Shown: in pieces, positions 5,473 through 11,807 of the stretch
Numbering within the stretch: position 1 is the first letter of the stretch
Layout: each line of letters starts with the position of its first letter
Source of the DNA: a virus
Virus record (IMG/VR): IMGVR_UViG_3300035725_000010
Span: 1 to 23,355 of that record
Reading direction: 5' to 3' (one strand)
DNA: 23,355 nucleotides
The notes under the pieces: generated by a model
Database searches by the model: none
What the model was told of the DNA's origin: nothing
Seen by the model: the letters and a program-made list of their open reading frames with translations, nothing else
Made by a program: the position numbers and the translations under genes

Positions 5473-7479
5473 TTACTCCTTCGTAGCTGCCGCGGCCTTC
5501 AGCTCCGCGATGAACGCGTCACCGAGTTGGCGATGATACTTGCAGAGGATTCTCCAGCCCAGCGCGGCCTGCTTCTGCGTGATGGACGTGCGGTGCGCGA
5601 GGGCGTGGCCGATGCGAACGTCAACCGCAGAGAAGCCCACGTCGTCCAGCTTGCAGGCCCCGTCGCACACGCCCGCAAGCATTTTCATTCCCTGATGGAC
5701 CAGCTCCACGCAGCGGTCCGACACCAGCCGGGCCTCGGCGGCGACGCGCTCGAACGTGAGACGGACCTTGGTCACGGGTTCGACGTCTTCCACGTCCGCT
5801 TCCGCCCAGTCGGTGATGCGGTCCAAGCACGAGTCGATGGTGTTCAGCTTGTCCACGTTCGTGCGCGCCATGTGGGAGTCTAGGCTGCCCTCAAGCACGA
5901 GGTAGCTGCACAGCACGCTGTCCTTTTGCCCGATGCGGTGCGCGCGGTCCTCCATTTGCGCGTGCTTGCCGGGCACCCATTGCAGCTCCACAAAAATGAC
6001 GTGCGTGCCGGCGGTGAGCGTCAGCCCCTCGGCCGCGGCAAGGTTGCCCACAAAAATGTTGCAGTCAGCGTCCGTCTGGAAGCGGTCCACCTGCTCCATC
6101 CGTTTCGGCGCGGGCGTGTTGCCCGTGATGACCGCGGCCTGGGGGAACTTCGCCACGATGCCGGCGACGATGTCCAGGTGGTGCGCGAACACCAGCACCT
6201 TGCCGGATTCCATGGCGTCCTCGATGAACGCGAGGCACTGCGGCAGCTTGGCGGCGGCGACCTTGTGCCGCAGCTCGGCCATGTCTTCGAACGCCGCGCC
6301 TTGCCCCTGGCGCAGCGCGTGGACCGCTTCCGCGTAGTCCTCGCGGCTCTCGCCGGCACGGGCCAGCTCCACCCGCGCACGTAACTCAACCAGCGCGGCC
6401 TCGCGTTCCTCCACCATGTGCGCCTCCAGCTCCAGCAGTTCTTTGCAGCCCGCGGCGTCCAGCTCGATGACCTGCCGCTGTTTCGGCGGTAACTCTTTCA
6501 GGACGTCCTTTTTCAGGCGGCGCACCATGATGGAAGAACGCAATTTGTGTTGCAGCTCGGCCTCGTTCGAGTGGCCGGAAAAGTCCCAGCCGAAGCCGTT
6601 CTGCTTCGCCGCGCAGTAGCGGCGCGCGTATTGGAAAAAGTTTCCCTTCGGCCACGCGGACGGGTCCAGGTCGTTCAGGACGGGCCACAGCTCAATGGGG
6701 CGGTTCTCAATGGGCGTGCCGGTGAGCGCGACCTTGCGCGCGGCGCGGATGACCAGCGTGGACTTCGTGCGACGCGCCTTGGGGTTCTTGATGTATTGGC
6801 TCTCGTCCACAATGCGCAGGTCCCACGTCCGGTCATTCAACGCGGGAAGGAACTTGTGGACGATGTCAAAATTCACAATGACGATGTCCGCGCGGGAAAA
6901 CGGCTTGTTCGAGTATTGGACCTCGACCGACATGGGGCGGGTCAGCCACTTCTTCAGCTCGCGTGCCCAGTTCAGCTTAAGCGTGTTCGGGCAAACGATG
7001 ATGACCGACTTGATGTCGGCGGTGCAGTTCATCAGGCCGATGGCTTGGATGGTTTTGCCCAGGCCCATTTCGTCGCCGATAAGAACGCCACGCTTCGCGG
7101 CCCAGCACTCCAGCCCGAACGCGACGCCCGCCTTCTGGTAGGGGAGGTAATCCAGCCCGGCCGGGCGGGGAAGGTCCACGTTCGCATCGGTCGCGCGCGA
7201 CGCCTCGGCCACGACGGACCGGCGCGCCTGCTCGGCCTTGGCGGCGACGGGGTCAACCGCAGCCCAGTGATTCACAATCCACGAGCCGTTCGGCTGGCGC
7301 TTGGGAGAGATGCCGGCCGCTTGCAGCGTGGCCTTGTTCTGCTTCCAGGCGTCCCAGAAGGACGCCGGCACGGTAAAAGCCGTGCGGAGGATGCGTTCGC
7401 TGCCGTCCTGCAAGCGGACCCGCTTGGGGGCGCCCCAGGGGAGCAGGGTTTCGATTGAAATCTCTTTGATGTCGCTCAT
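5473..7479 (-). CDS. SNF2/SWI2-family DNA-dependent ATPase (SMARCAL1-like helicase)
   Basis: 668 aa from ATG 7479 (the in-frame ATG at 7539 would start upstream of the promoter). Helicase motifs appear in order: YLPYQKAGV (Q-like, about 110), Walker A DEMGLGKT (136-143), VCPNTLKLNW (motif Ia), Walker B DESQ (225-228), ALTGTP (251-256, motif III), then FAHHLDIV, ITGNTP, and motif VI region MEDRAHRIGQ (509-518). HRIGQ and DESQ are typical of SNF2 proteins of the SMARCAL1/annealing-helicase type common in phages. It remodels DNA or protein-DNA complexes using ATP and probably acts in replication or recombination. A C-terminal extension of about 130 residues has no recognised motif. Expressed from the sigma70-like promoter at 7487-7515; heads an operon with two small genes and a peptidase. 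Confidence 0.92.
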   Translation of the reverse strand: MSDIKEISIETLLPWGAPKRVRLQDGSERILRTAFTVPASFWDAWKQNKATLQAAGISPKRQPNGSWIVNHWAAVDPVAAKAEQARRSVVAEASRATDANVDLPRPAGLDYLPYQKAGVAFGLECWAAKRGVLIGDEMGLGKTIQAIGLMNCTADIKSVIIVCPNTLKLNWARELKKWLTRPMSVEVQYSNKPFSRADIVIVNFDIVHKFLPALNDRTWDLRIVDESQYIKNPKARRTKSTLVIRAARKVALTGTPIENRPIELWPVLNDLDPSAWPKGNFFQYARRYCAAKQNGFGWDFSGHSNEAELQHKLRSSIMVRRLKKDVLKELPPKQRQVIELDAAGCKELLELEAHMVEEREAALVELRARVELARAGESREDYAEAVHALRQGQGAAFEDMAELRHKVAAAKLPQCLAFIEDAMESGKVLVFAHHLDIVAGIVAKFPQAAVITGNTPAPKRMEQVDRFQTDADCNIFVGNLAAAEGLTLTAGTHVIFVELQWVPGKHAQMEDRAHRIGQKDSVLCSYLVLEGSLDSHMARTNVDKLNTIDSCLDRITDWAEADVEDVEPVTKVRLTFERVAAEARLVSDRCVELVHQGMKMLAGVCDGACKLDDVGFSAVDVRIGHALAHRTSITQKQAALGWRILCKYHRQLGDAFIAELKAAAATKE

Positions 7480-7486
7480 GGCGTGG

Positions 7487-7515
7487 AATGTCGCACCGGC
7501 GGGCCGGGCTGTCAA
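7487..7515 (-). promoter_or_regulatory. Sigma70-like promoter, leaderless helicase mRNA
   Basis: Minus-strand TTGACA (7510-7515), 17-nt spacer, GACATT (7487-7492), then 7 nt to the helicase ATG. The expected transcription start coincides with the start codon. The TGA of the upstream zinc-ribbon gene lies inside TTGACA. Confidence 0.65.
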
Positions 7516-7679
7516 ATTAAATCGGCGCAATGCCGGCACAGAATCGTCTGGCCGTCCTCGGCCAGGGTGGCGGCGTCCCCCACCGTCGTCCAGTTCAGGA
7601 TGACGCGATTGCAGACGTCGCAGGACTCCGTTAGGCCAGACTCATCGGTGGCCAGGAGGTTCTCGTTAAAGGCATTCAC
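7512..7679 (-). CDS. Small zinc-ribbon protein, 55 aa (GTG start)
   Basis: Four cysteines in two CxxC pairs (SCDVCNRV and LCRHCADLI), separated by about 30 residues, suggest a zinc ribbon. GTG at 7679 lies 5 nt downstream of the CCA end of the tRNA-like RNA. No Shine-Dalgarno is visible, and an in-frame ATT is nearby. It appears to be co-transcribed with the RNA. Function unknown. Confidence 0.6.
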   Translation of the reverse strand: MNAFNENLLATDESGLTESCDVCNRVILNWTTVGDAATLAEDGQTILCRHCADLI

Positions 7680-7684
7680 AAAAA

Positions 7685-7865
7685 TGGTGACGACGGGGAG
7701 GAATCGAACCTCTGAGGCAGCTCGCGAACCGCCCCTTCCGGACCAATCCGGGGGATTAAACCCCGGCAGCCCACCAGCTTTCAGACCGCGCAGGCGCTTT
7801 GCTCCGGGGACAAACCCGGCCCTTCGCCACCTGTTGTCTCGCGTCCTGTCCACTGTTCCCGCGTC
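7685..7865 (-). ncRNA. 181-nt structured RNA with tRNA-like ends
   Basis: The 3' part has a T-arm (stem 7697-7701/7709-7713 with one A-C mismatch, loop TTCGATT), then an acceptor strand (7689-7696), then ACCA (7685-7688). The acceptor strand pairs over 7 bp, with one bulged U, to GACGCGG at 7859-7865, which is where transcription from the upstream promoter should begin. Between the ends lie further hairpins: CAGGTG/CGCCTG enclosing CCGGG/CCCGG, CCGGGG/CCCCGG, and GGGGCGG/CTGCCTC. No D-arm or anticodon arm can be drawn, so it is not an ordinary tRNA. At 181 nt it is short for a tmRNA, and no convincing tag frame is seen. The frame readable through it is not needed by any gene. Confidence 0.6.
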
Positions 7866-7871
7866 ATAAGT

Positions 7872-7900
7872 AAAGTGCCACATGTCCCCCCGCCCGTCAA
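7872..7900 (-). promoter_or_regulatory. Promoter of the tRNA-like RNA
   Basis: Minus-strand TTGACG (7895-7900), 17-nt spacer, CACTTT (7872-7877). Position +1 is predicted at about 7865, the first base of the acceptor-like stem. The TGA stop of the upstream gene lies within TTGACG. Confidence 0.6.
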
Positions 7901-8262
7901 GCGGGTTTCGCGACATATCTTTTCCGGTCCAAACTGCGGTGGCGGTCCGTCGTCTCGTTAAGCCAGACCGTTTTGACCCGGCAGTCGGGCACCGACACCG
8001 CCAGCACGAGGTCCCAGCCCGGGCGGGACGGCAGCGTGCGACGCACCAGGACGCCCGTGGCGCGACCGGACCACGTCTCGACGTGAATGATGCCCCAGTC
8101 GTCCAAAGACAGCGCCCGGGGCAGCTCGTGCGCGCGCAGGCCGTCTGCCGCGGCCTCTCGGACGGCGTGCATGCTGTAATCCAGCCGGGAATAGTTCACG
8201 GCGCGGACCTGGGCGATTAGGTCCGCCGGCAGGTAGATGTCGCGATGGAAGTCTAGGCGCAT
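7897..8262 (-). CDS. Hypothetical protein, 121 aa
   Basis: ATG at 8262, 4 nt after the preceding TAA. The order HAVREAAADGL ... DDWGIIHVE ... VKTVWLNETTDRH ... LDRKRYV resembles a widespread small bacterial/phage family of unknown function with a compact alpha/beta fold, similar in outline to DUF4258/RelE-like proteins. Toxin activity is not indicated. Ends inside the -35 box of the RNA promoter. Confidence 0.7.
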   Translation of the reverse strand: MRLDFHRDIYLPADLIAQVRAVNYSRLDYSMHAVREAAADGLRAHELPRALSLDDWGIIHVETWSGRATGVLVRRTLPSRPGWDLVLAVSVPDCRVKTVWLNETTDRHRSLDRKRYVAKPA

Positions 8263-8266
8263 CGGG

Positions 8267-8503
8267 TTAGCCCTTCAGGGATGACAGCGCCGCCAAGTCC
8301 GCGGCGCGGCGCCCGGCGGGACTGAGCGCCGCATACACGGCGTCGCGCAGGTCCGTCGGCATTACGCTGCGGCCACGCTCCCACATTTGTTGCTGGTCCC
8401 AGGCGCGCACCGCTTGCAGCACTACCTCGGGAGTAAGACCGGCTTCGCCATCCGCGGAGCGGAGGACGGGCCACAGGATTTGGGAAAACCAGGGTTCGCT
8501 CAT
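8267..8503 (-). CDS. Hypothetical protein, 78 aa
   Basis: ATG at 8503. Helical, Ala/Leu-rich (PEVVLQAVRAWDQQQMW, DAVYAALSPAGRRAADLAAL). No family recognised. Coupled to both neighbours with gaps of 4-5 nt. Confidence 0.7.
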   Translation of the reverse strand: MSEPWFSQILWPVLRSADGEAGLTPEVVLQAVRAWDQQQMWERGRSVMPTDLRDAVYAALSPAGRRAADLAALSSLKG

Positions 8504-8508
8504 GGTGT

Positions 8509-8745
8509 TTAATCTCCCAGCGAACGCCAGCCGTCCGCCACAATTTTCTGCTCCAGGGTGTCCATCAGGCCCGCGAGCAGCGCGGGGTCGATGGGTTCGT
8601 GCGCATAGGCCCGCACGAGGTAGCCGTTCGGCTCGGCGTGCCGGAAGGCCGCGAGCGCGTCCGCGAGGGTGGGCACGTTCTCCACTTCAAAGCGGAACGT
8701 GACCAGCCCGCCCTCGCGGAGTTTCCAAACAATCGAATAATTCAT
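8509..8745 (-). CDS. Hypothetical protein, 78 aa
   Basis: ATG at 8745 chosen because it lies 5 nt after the -10-like element of its own promoter (an in-frame start at 8760 would precede the predicted mRNA start). Starts MNYSIVWKLREGGLVTFRF; a small alpha/beta protein. No family recognised. Confidence 0.72.
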   Translation of the reverse strand: MNYSIVWKLREGGLVTFRFEVENVPTLADALAAFRHAEPNGYLVRAYAHEPIDPALLAGLMDTLEQKIVADGWRSLGD

Positions 8746-8750
8746 GGCGT

Positions 8751-8779
8751 AAGGTCGCACGGGTTCAGGCCCCGCGCAA
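8751..8779 (-). promoter_or_regulatory. Sigma70-like promoter (TTGCGC-N17-GACCTT)
   Basis: Minus-strand TTGCGC (8774-8779), 17-nt spacer, GACCTT (8751-8756), 5 nt, ATG at 8745. The -35 lies within the last codons of the upstream gene. The downstream ten bases (CCTTACGCCATG) match the promoter at 8941. Confidence 0.5.
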
Positions 8780-8935
8780 GTGGTTTTGTGCTTTTTTGTA
8801 GGCTGCCCACCGCGCGCGGCGGTCGGCCCACTGCTTCGCGACGCGCTCCTTGCGACGCAGTTCCCACTCCTGGGAAGTCAGCTCGGGCGCGGGCACCCGC
8901 ACCGCGCTCGGCTCGTTCTTTGTTTCGTTGCTCAT
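8765..8935 (-). CDS. Small charged protein, 56 aa
   Basis: ATG at 8935, stop TGA at 8765-8767. Highly charged, helical C-terminal half (EWELRRKERVAKQWADRRAR), Arg/Trp-rich. No family recognised. Monocistronic under its own leaderless promoter at 8941-8969; its end carries the -35 of the next promoter. Confidence 0.7.
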   Translation of the reverse strand: MSNETKNEPSAVRVPAPELTSQEWELRRKERVAKQWADRRARWAAYKKAQNHLRGA

Positions 8936-8940
8936 GGCGT

Positions 8941-8969
8941 AAGGTAGCCCGGGCGGGCCGGTTTGTCAA
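8941..8969 (-). promoter_or_regulatory. Sigma70-like promoter (TTGACA-N17-TACCTT)
   Basis: Minus-strand TTGACA (8964-8969), 17-nt spacer, TACCTT (8941-8946), 5 nt to ATG 8935. Best single example of the leaderless arrangement. Confidence 0.65.
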
Positions 8970-8970
8970 A

Positions 8971-9291
8971 TCAGGCGCCCTCCGGCAGGCGGGCCAGAAG
9001 GTCCTCGCGCGTGCGCACGCCGGCGCGAAATTCGCGCTCGAAAAACTTGGGCGAGAAGGGCTTGCCGACCTTCGGCGCGTCCACCCAGACCCGCTCCAAC
9101 GGCTCGGGCGCGAGGTGCCGGAAGTGGGCGTGCCCCTTGTCGAAGAAGTAGCACACGCCCCCCACGCGGGCGCTGACGCGCACGTAAAGACCGCCGCCGA
9201 AGCCCCAGGCGTTGTTGGTGTTTATGGTTTCCTCCGCAAAAAGGAACCCGCCGGCATCGGTGATTAGCTTGGTGAATTGTGGGATGTTCAT
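8971..9291 (-). CDS. Hypothetical protein, 106 aa
   Basis: ATG at 9291 in the junction TAA-TCCC-ATG. Gly- and aromatic-rich (NAWGFGGGLYVRVSARV, VCYFFDKGHAHFRHL), likely beta-rich. No family recognised. Stop TGA is 2 nt from the TTGACA of the next promoter. Confidence 0.72.
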   Translation of the reverse strand: MNIPQFTKLITDAGGFLFAEETINTNNAWGFGGGLYVRVSARVGGVCYFFDKGHAHFRHLAPEPLERVWVDAPKVGKPFSPKFFEREFRAGVRTREDLLARLPEGA

Positions 9292-9295
9292 GGGA

Positions 9296-9535
9296 TTAGT
9301 CTTTGCAAAGGAACCGGCCCAGGCCCAGCGCGTGGGCGTGCTGCTCGCCGGCAGCCGTCAGTTCAATCCAGTCGTCGCCGTCGTTGCGGAAGGTGGTGAC
9401 CAGCCCGAGCTTTTTCAGGTCGGTCAGGTTGCCACGGCGCGCGGCGTTCAGGTGGTTGAAGCAGGGCGTCGTGCCTGTCCAGTTCGGGAGGTCCTCGACG
9501 ATGCTGCGGAAAAGTTTGGCGGTCTCGTCGGTCAT
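9296..9535 (-). CDS. Small winged-helix-like protein, 79 aa
   Basis: ATG at 9535 (TAA-TCCC-ATG junction; an upstream in-frame start would overlap the previous gene). The order CFNHLNAARRGNLTDLKKLGLVTTFRN followed by WIELTAAGEQHA resembles the recognition helix and wing of small winged-helix proteins, where 'LT.aG' often closes the wing. DNA binding is a tentative inference. Confidence 0.65.
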   Translation of the reverse strand: MTDETAKLFRSIVEDLPNWTGTTPCFNHLNAARRGNLTDLKKLGLVTTFRNDGDDWIELTAAGEQHAHALGLGRFLCKD

Positions 9536-9539
9536 GGGA

Positions 9540-9680
9540 TTAGCGGGGAAGGATGGCCGCGGCAATCAGGTTAGAGAGGACGTAGATGGCCGCGGTCACG
9601 ACCACGACCATGGCCACGACGACGTAGCCGTTCGGGAAGAGAATCGCGTCCCGCACCGCGTTGAGGATGTTTTTCATCAT
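9540..9680 (-). CDS. Small single-span membrane protein, 46 aa
   Basis: ATG at 9680 (or the adjacent ATG at 9677), directly after the -10-like TATCTT. One strong transmembrane segment (YVVVAMVVVVTAAIYVL) follows a short positive N-terminus. No family recognised; holin or envelope function would be speculation. Confidence 0.7.
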   Translation of the reverse strand: MMKNILNAVRDAILFPNGYVVVAMVVVVTAAIYVLSNLIAAAILPR

Positions 9681-9685
9681 GGGGA

Positions 9686-9713
9686 AAGATACCACGGCGG
9701 CGCCAGGACGCAA
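9686..9713 (-). promoter_or_regulatory. Sigma70-like promoter (TTGCGT-N16-TATCTT)
   Basis: Minus-strand TTGCGT (9708-9713), 16-nt spacer, TATCTT (9686-9691), 5 nt to ATG 9680. The block CCGTGGTATCTTT is shared with the promoter at 11757. Confidence 0.55.
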
Positions 9714-9723
9714 GTCCGTATTT

Positions 9724-9894
9724 TTACGGTTCGTAGATTCGGCCGGTAAGGATGTCCACAATTTGGAAGTGGTCGCGCTTCAGCCGGAAGGCCTCGGTCA
9801 GCGCCTCGTCGCGCGTCGCGTAGCTGCCGACGTAGTCCTTCATGCCCCCGCCGGGATACCAGTCGTCGAAGCAGAAAAGTAGGTAACGGCTCAT
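9724..9894 (-). CDS. Small hypothetical protein, 56 aa
   Basis: ATG at 9894 (TAA-TCCC-ATG junction). MSRYLLFCFDDWYPGGGMKD then a DEALTEAF helix and FQIVDILTGRIYEP. It resembles small phage/bacterial proteins with a 'D.YYPGGG' motif of unknown function. Last gene of its operon. Confidence 0.72.
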   Translation of the reverse strand: MSRYLLFCFDDWYPGGGMKDYVGSYATRDEALTEAFRLKRDHFQIVDILTGRIYEP

Positions 9895-9898
9895 GGGA

Positions 9899-10237
9899 TT
9901 AAATGTCGTCGGCGCGATTCTGGCAGCACGCGTCACAAATGATGACTATGTGGCCGGGGTCGTTGTCCACGTCGGCCGCATAGGGGCAAGCGCGCGCGCG
10001 GACGTCGTCGTGCGTGCTGCCGCAGTCCTGGCACTTCAGCCGCTTAACGTGCGTCGCCACGAGGAACGGGTTGGCGTTGCCCGGGCCGACCACGGCGGCG
10101 GCGCGGGTGAGCGCGTCCTGCATGATGCCGGCCGGACCGCCGGTCAGGCGGAGATGGTTCTCGGCAGACTTGCGCGCGAGGTAGGTGAAAAACTCCGCGT
10201 CTTCCAGGGACGGGAACGAGATAGTGACAGTGTGCAT
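9899..10237 (-). CDS. Hypothetical zinc-binding protein, 112 aa
   Basis: ATG at 10237. N-terminal alpha/beta part (MHTVTISFPSLEDAEFFTYL), then a C-terminal cysteine-rich part with KCQDCGS, RACPYA and CDACCQ, suggesting a zinc ribbon. Function unknown. Confidence 0.72.
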   Translation of the reverse strand: MHTVTISFPSLEDAEFFTYLARKSAENHLRLTGGPAGIMQDALTRAAAVVGPGNANPFLVATHVKRLKCQDCGSTHDDVRARACPYAADVDNDPGHIVIICDACCQNRADDI

Positions 10238-10257
10238 AGTGGTGCGGCTTGGAGGGT
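10238..10257 (-). repeat. 20-bp intergenic leader, copy 1
   Basis: The 20 bp upstream of the ATG at 10237 match the 20 bp upstream of the ATG at 10550 (10551-10570) at 18 positions. Either a shared translation signal or a trace of gene duplication. Confidence 0.6.
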
Positions 10258-10550
10258 TAAAAGTCGCCCAAGTAAATGCGCACCGCGCGCAACCAGTCGG
10301 AACGGTGGACTTTGCCGTTCACGACGGCAAAAATCGCCATTGCACTGCGGGTGCCGAGTCGTTCGGCAACCCGGTTCTGGATGACGATGACGACAACGCG
10401 ATGGTCTGGCGTCGTGATGGTGTGGTTGTAGGTTTCCCAGACCCGGCCGCAAACTAGTTCGCGTTCATCGGCCCGGGTGACGGTCGCCCCCGCCTCTTTC
10501 AAGCGGTGGATATAGGCCAGGGCTTCGGAGCGTTTCTGGTTGATGGTCAT
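10257..10550 (-). CDS. Hypothetical protein, 97 aa
   Basis: ATG at 10550. Helical start (NQKRSEALAYIHRLKEAGA), then beta-rich middle (RVVVIVIQNRVAERL, MAIFAVVNGKVHRSDW). No family recognised. Second gene of the operon that begins at 10807. Confidence 0.72.
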   Translation of the reverse strand: MTINQKRSEALAYIHRLKEAGATVTRADERELVCGRVWETYNHTITTPDHRVVVIVIQNRVAERLGTRSAMAIFAVVNGKVHRSDWLRAVRIYLGDF

Positions 10551-10570
10551 AGCGGTGCGGCTTAGAGGGT
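10551..10570 (-). repeat. 20-bp intergenic leader, copy 2
   Basis: Near-identical to 10238-10257 (18 of 20). Lies just upstream of ATG 10550 and overlaps the end of the preceding gene. Confidence 0.6.
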
Positions 10571-10807
10571 TTCGAGCACGAGGAACTTGCTGTCCTTGGG
10601 GAAGGCCGTGATGCGCCCGTAGTCCGCACGCTTGACCAGCACGCGCTCCATTTTCGGCTCCATGCGGCCGTTGATGATGCGGCTGCCGGAGCAGTAGCCC
10701 ACGCGGACCGCGTCCGGAAGCACCGCGAGAATCGTGGCCGAGACGCTGTCACCGTTGAACGCGCGGAAAACCACCGCGTCGCCGATACTGAATTTGGTTT
10801 CTTTCAT
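10562..10807 (-). CDS. Hypothetical protein, 81 aa
   Basis: ATG at 10807, 5 nt after the -10-like GACATT. MKETKFSIGDAVVFRAFNGD and VSATILAVLPDAVRV suggest a small SH3-like beta barrel ('G..V.....' pattern), followed by a basic segment. Function unknown. Confidence 0.72.
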   Translation of the reverse strand: MKETKFSIGDAVVFRAFNGDSVSATILAVLPDAVRVGYCSGSRIINGRMEPKMERVLVKRADYGRITAFPKDSKFLVLETL

Positions 10808-10812
10808 GCAGG

Positions 10813-10841
10813 AATGTCGCCCAGGTCGGGCGGGTTGTCAA
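10813..10841 (-). promoter_or_regulatory. Sigma70-like promoter (TTGACA-N17-GACATT)
   Basis: Minus-strand TTGACA (10836-10841), 17-nt spacer, GACATT (10813-10818), 5 nt to ATG 10807. Same hexamers and spacing as the helicase promoter. Confidence 0.65.
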
Positions 10842-10842
10842 A

Positions 10843-11268
10843 TTATTCTTTCGCCTGTTTGAAGGCGCGAAGCTCGGCCTCGCCGCGCGTGCGCAGGTCG
10901 CACAGCCGGACCACGTCGTCCAGGTCCAGATTGACCCCGTGGTCATCCAGCATGGACCAGACCCCGTCTGCGTCAGCAGGCATCATCTCAATGGACGTTG
11001 CAAGCATCCCGCGGTGCTTCAGGGACACCGTTCGGCACAACAGGCGGACATACGCGTCCCAGGTCGGGCAGGCCACGCGCCGGGCTTCGAAGCGCGCCCG
11101 CCGCTCGGCCGCGATGGTCTCAGCGGCCACGCCCGGCTTGGCATGCCGGTAGCGCTTCCAGCCGTCGCCTTGGTTCCGGAGCACGCGGCCGTTGGACATT
11201 ACCACGAGGGTGCCCGATTCGTATTCGAACCGCGCCAGCTCCGTGCCGTTTCGTTTGAGGGTGGCCAT
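10843..11268 (-). CDS. Hypothetical protein, 141 aa
   Basis: ATG at 11268 chosen; the open frame extends upstream through the previous gene but there it is out of phase with coding. Beta-rich start (LKRNGTELARFEYESGTLVV), then a basic helical region (AAERRARFEARRVACP) and an acidic stretch (DDHGVNLDLDDVVRLC). No family recognised. Stop TAA is 1 nt from the next TTGACA. Confidence 0.72.
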   Translation of the reverse strand: MATLKRNGTELARFEYESGTLVVMSNGRVLRNQGDGWKRYRHAKPGVAAETIAAERRARFEARRVACPTWDAYVRLLCRTVSLKHRGMLATSIEMMPADADGVWSMLDDHGVNLDLDDVVRLCDLRTRGEAELRAFKQAKE

Positions 11269-11272
11269 ATAG

Positions 11273-11503
11273 TTAGGCTCCAATGACTTCGGTGGAACCG
11301 ATGCCGCACGCTTTGATGAAGCGCGCGTCGGAAAAGTTGGGGTTGCTGTCCGCGCAGACGCGGGCGATGCGTCCGGCCAGCCGGGCGATGCGTCCGGCCA
11401 GCCGGGCGATTGCCTCGGCGGCGGGAAAATTGTCGTAGGTGCGGGCGCAGGTGTATTCGGCGCGGATTTCCGCGGCAAGGGCTTCGAAGTGTTTGCGTGT
11501 CAT
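11273..11503 (-). CDS. Small phage protein, 76 aa, with 7-residue duplication
   Basis: ATG at 11503. KHFEALAAEIR at the start and CADSNPNFSDARFIKACG at the end resemble a small protein family common in phage genomes, of unknown function. The middle contains ARLAGRI twice in tandem, encoded by an exact 21-bp duplication, so the protein is 7 residues longer than an unduplicated version. Confidence 0.75.
   Translation of the reverse strand: MTRKHFEALAAEIRAEYTCARTYDNFPAAEAIARLAGRIARLAGRIARVCADSNPNFSDARFIKACGIGSTEVIGA
11364..11405. repeat. Tandem duplication of a 21-bp unit
   Basis: Two identical 21-bp copies (GCGATGCGTCCGGCCAGCCGG on the plus strand, followed by the start of a third, GCGAT) lie in frame within the 76-aa gene. 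Confidence 0.8.
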
Positions 11504-11522
11504 GGTATTGGATTGGTTGAGG

Positions 11523-11750
11523 TTAGAAATTGATGCAGACCAAAAACGGGTTGCCGTCGCTGTGCAGGGTGATGCACTCCGCGGTGGCGGCGGTCGCGCG
11601 AGTGACGAGGTGGCTGCCGGAGCAGCAGCGGCCGAGGGCGCGGGTGATGCGCAGGCCGTTGAAGGTGTCAGGCACGCGGAACATGTTCTCGCCCGAGGGA
11701 AGAACTTCCACCAGGGTCATTGGAACCGTAAGAATCGTTGTATCTTTCAT
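11523..11750 (-). CDS. Hypothetical protein, 75 aa
   Basis: ATG at 11750, 6 nt after the -10-like TATCTT. Beta-rich (TTILTVPMTLVEVLP, FRVPDTFNGLRI, NPFLVCINF). No family recognised. Confidence 0.72.
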   Translation of the reverse strand: MKDTTILTVPMTLVEVLPSGENMFRVPDTFNGLRITRALGRCCSGSHLVTRATAATAECITLHSDGNPFLVCINF

Positions 11751-11756
11751 GCCCCA

Positions 11757-11784
11757 AAGATACCACGGCGCGGCCCGCGCGCAA
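11757..11784 (-). promoter_or_regulatory. Sigma70-like promoter (TTGCGC-N16-TATCTT)
   Basis: Minus-strand TTGCGC (11779-11784), 16-nt spacer, TATCTT (11757-11762), 6 nt to ATG 11750. Confidence 0.55.
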
Positions 11785-11807
11785 GTTACGATTGTGTGAC
11801 GGGAATG

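Noticed and set aside
6547-7458. 303-aa plus-strand ORF inside the helicase gene
   Set aside because: Antisense shadow; all helicase motifs are on the minus strand.
7685-7865. Ordinary tRNA or complete tmRNA
   Set aside because: No D-arm or anticodon arm can be drawn, and the length and lack of a clear tag frame do not fit a standard tmRNA.
7512-7916. 134-aa ORF covering the tRNA-like RNA and the zinc-ribbon gene
   Set aside because: Its start lies upstream of the promoter at 7872-7900 and its N-terminal 78 codons coincide with the RNA. Only the last 55 codons look like a protein.
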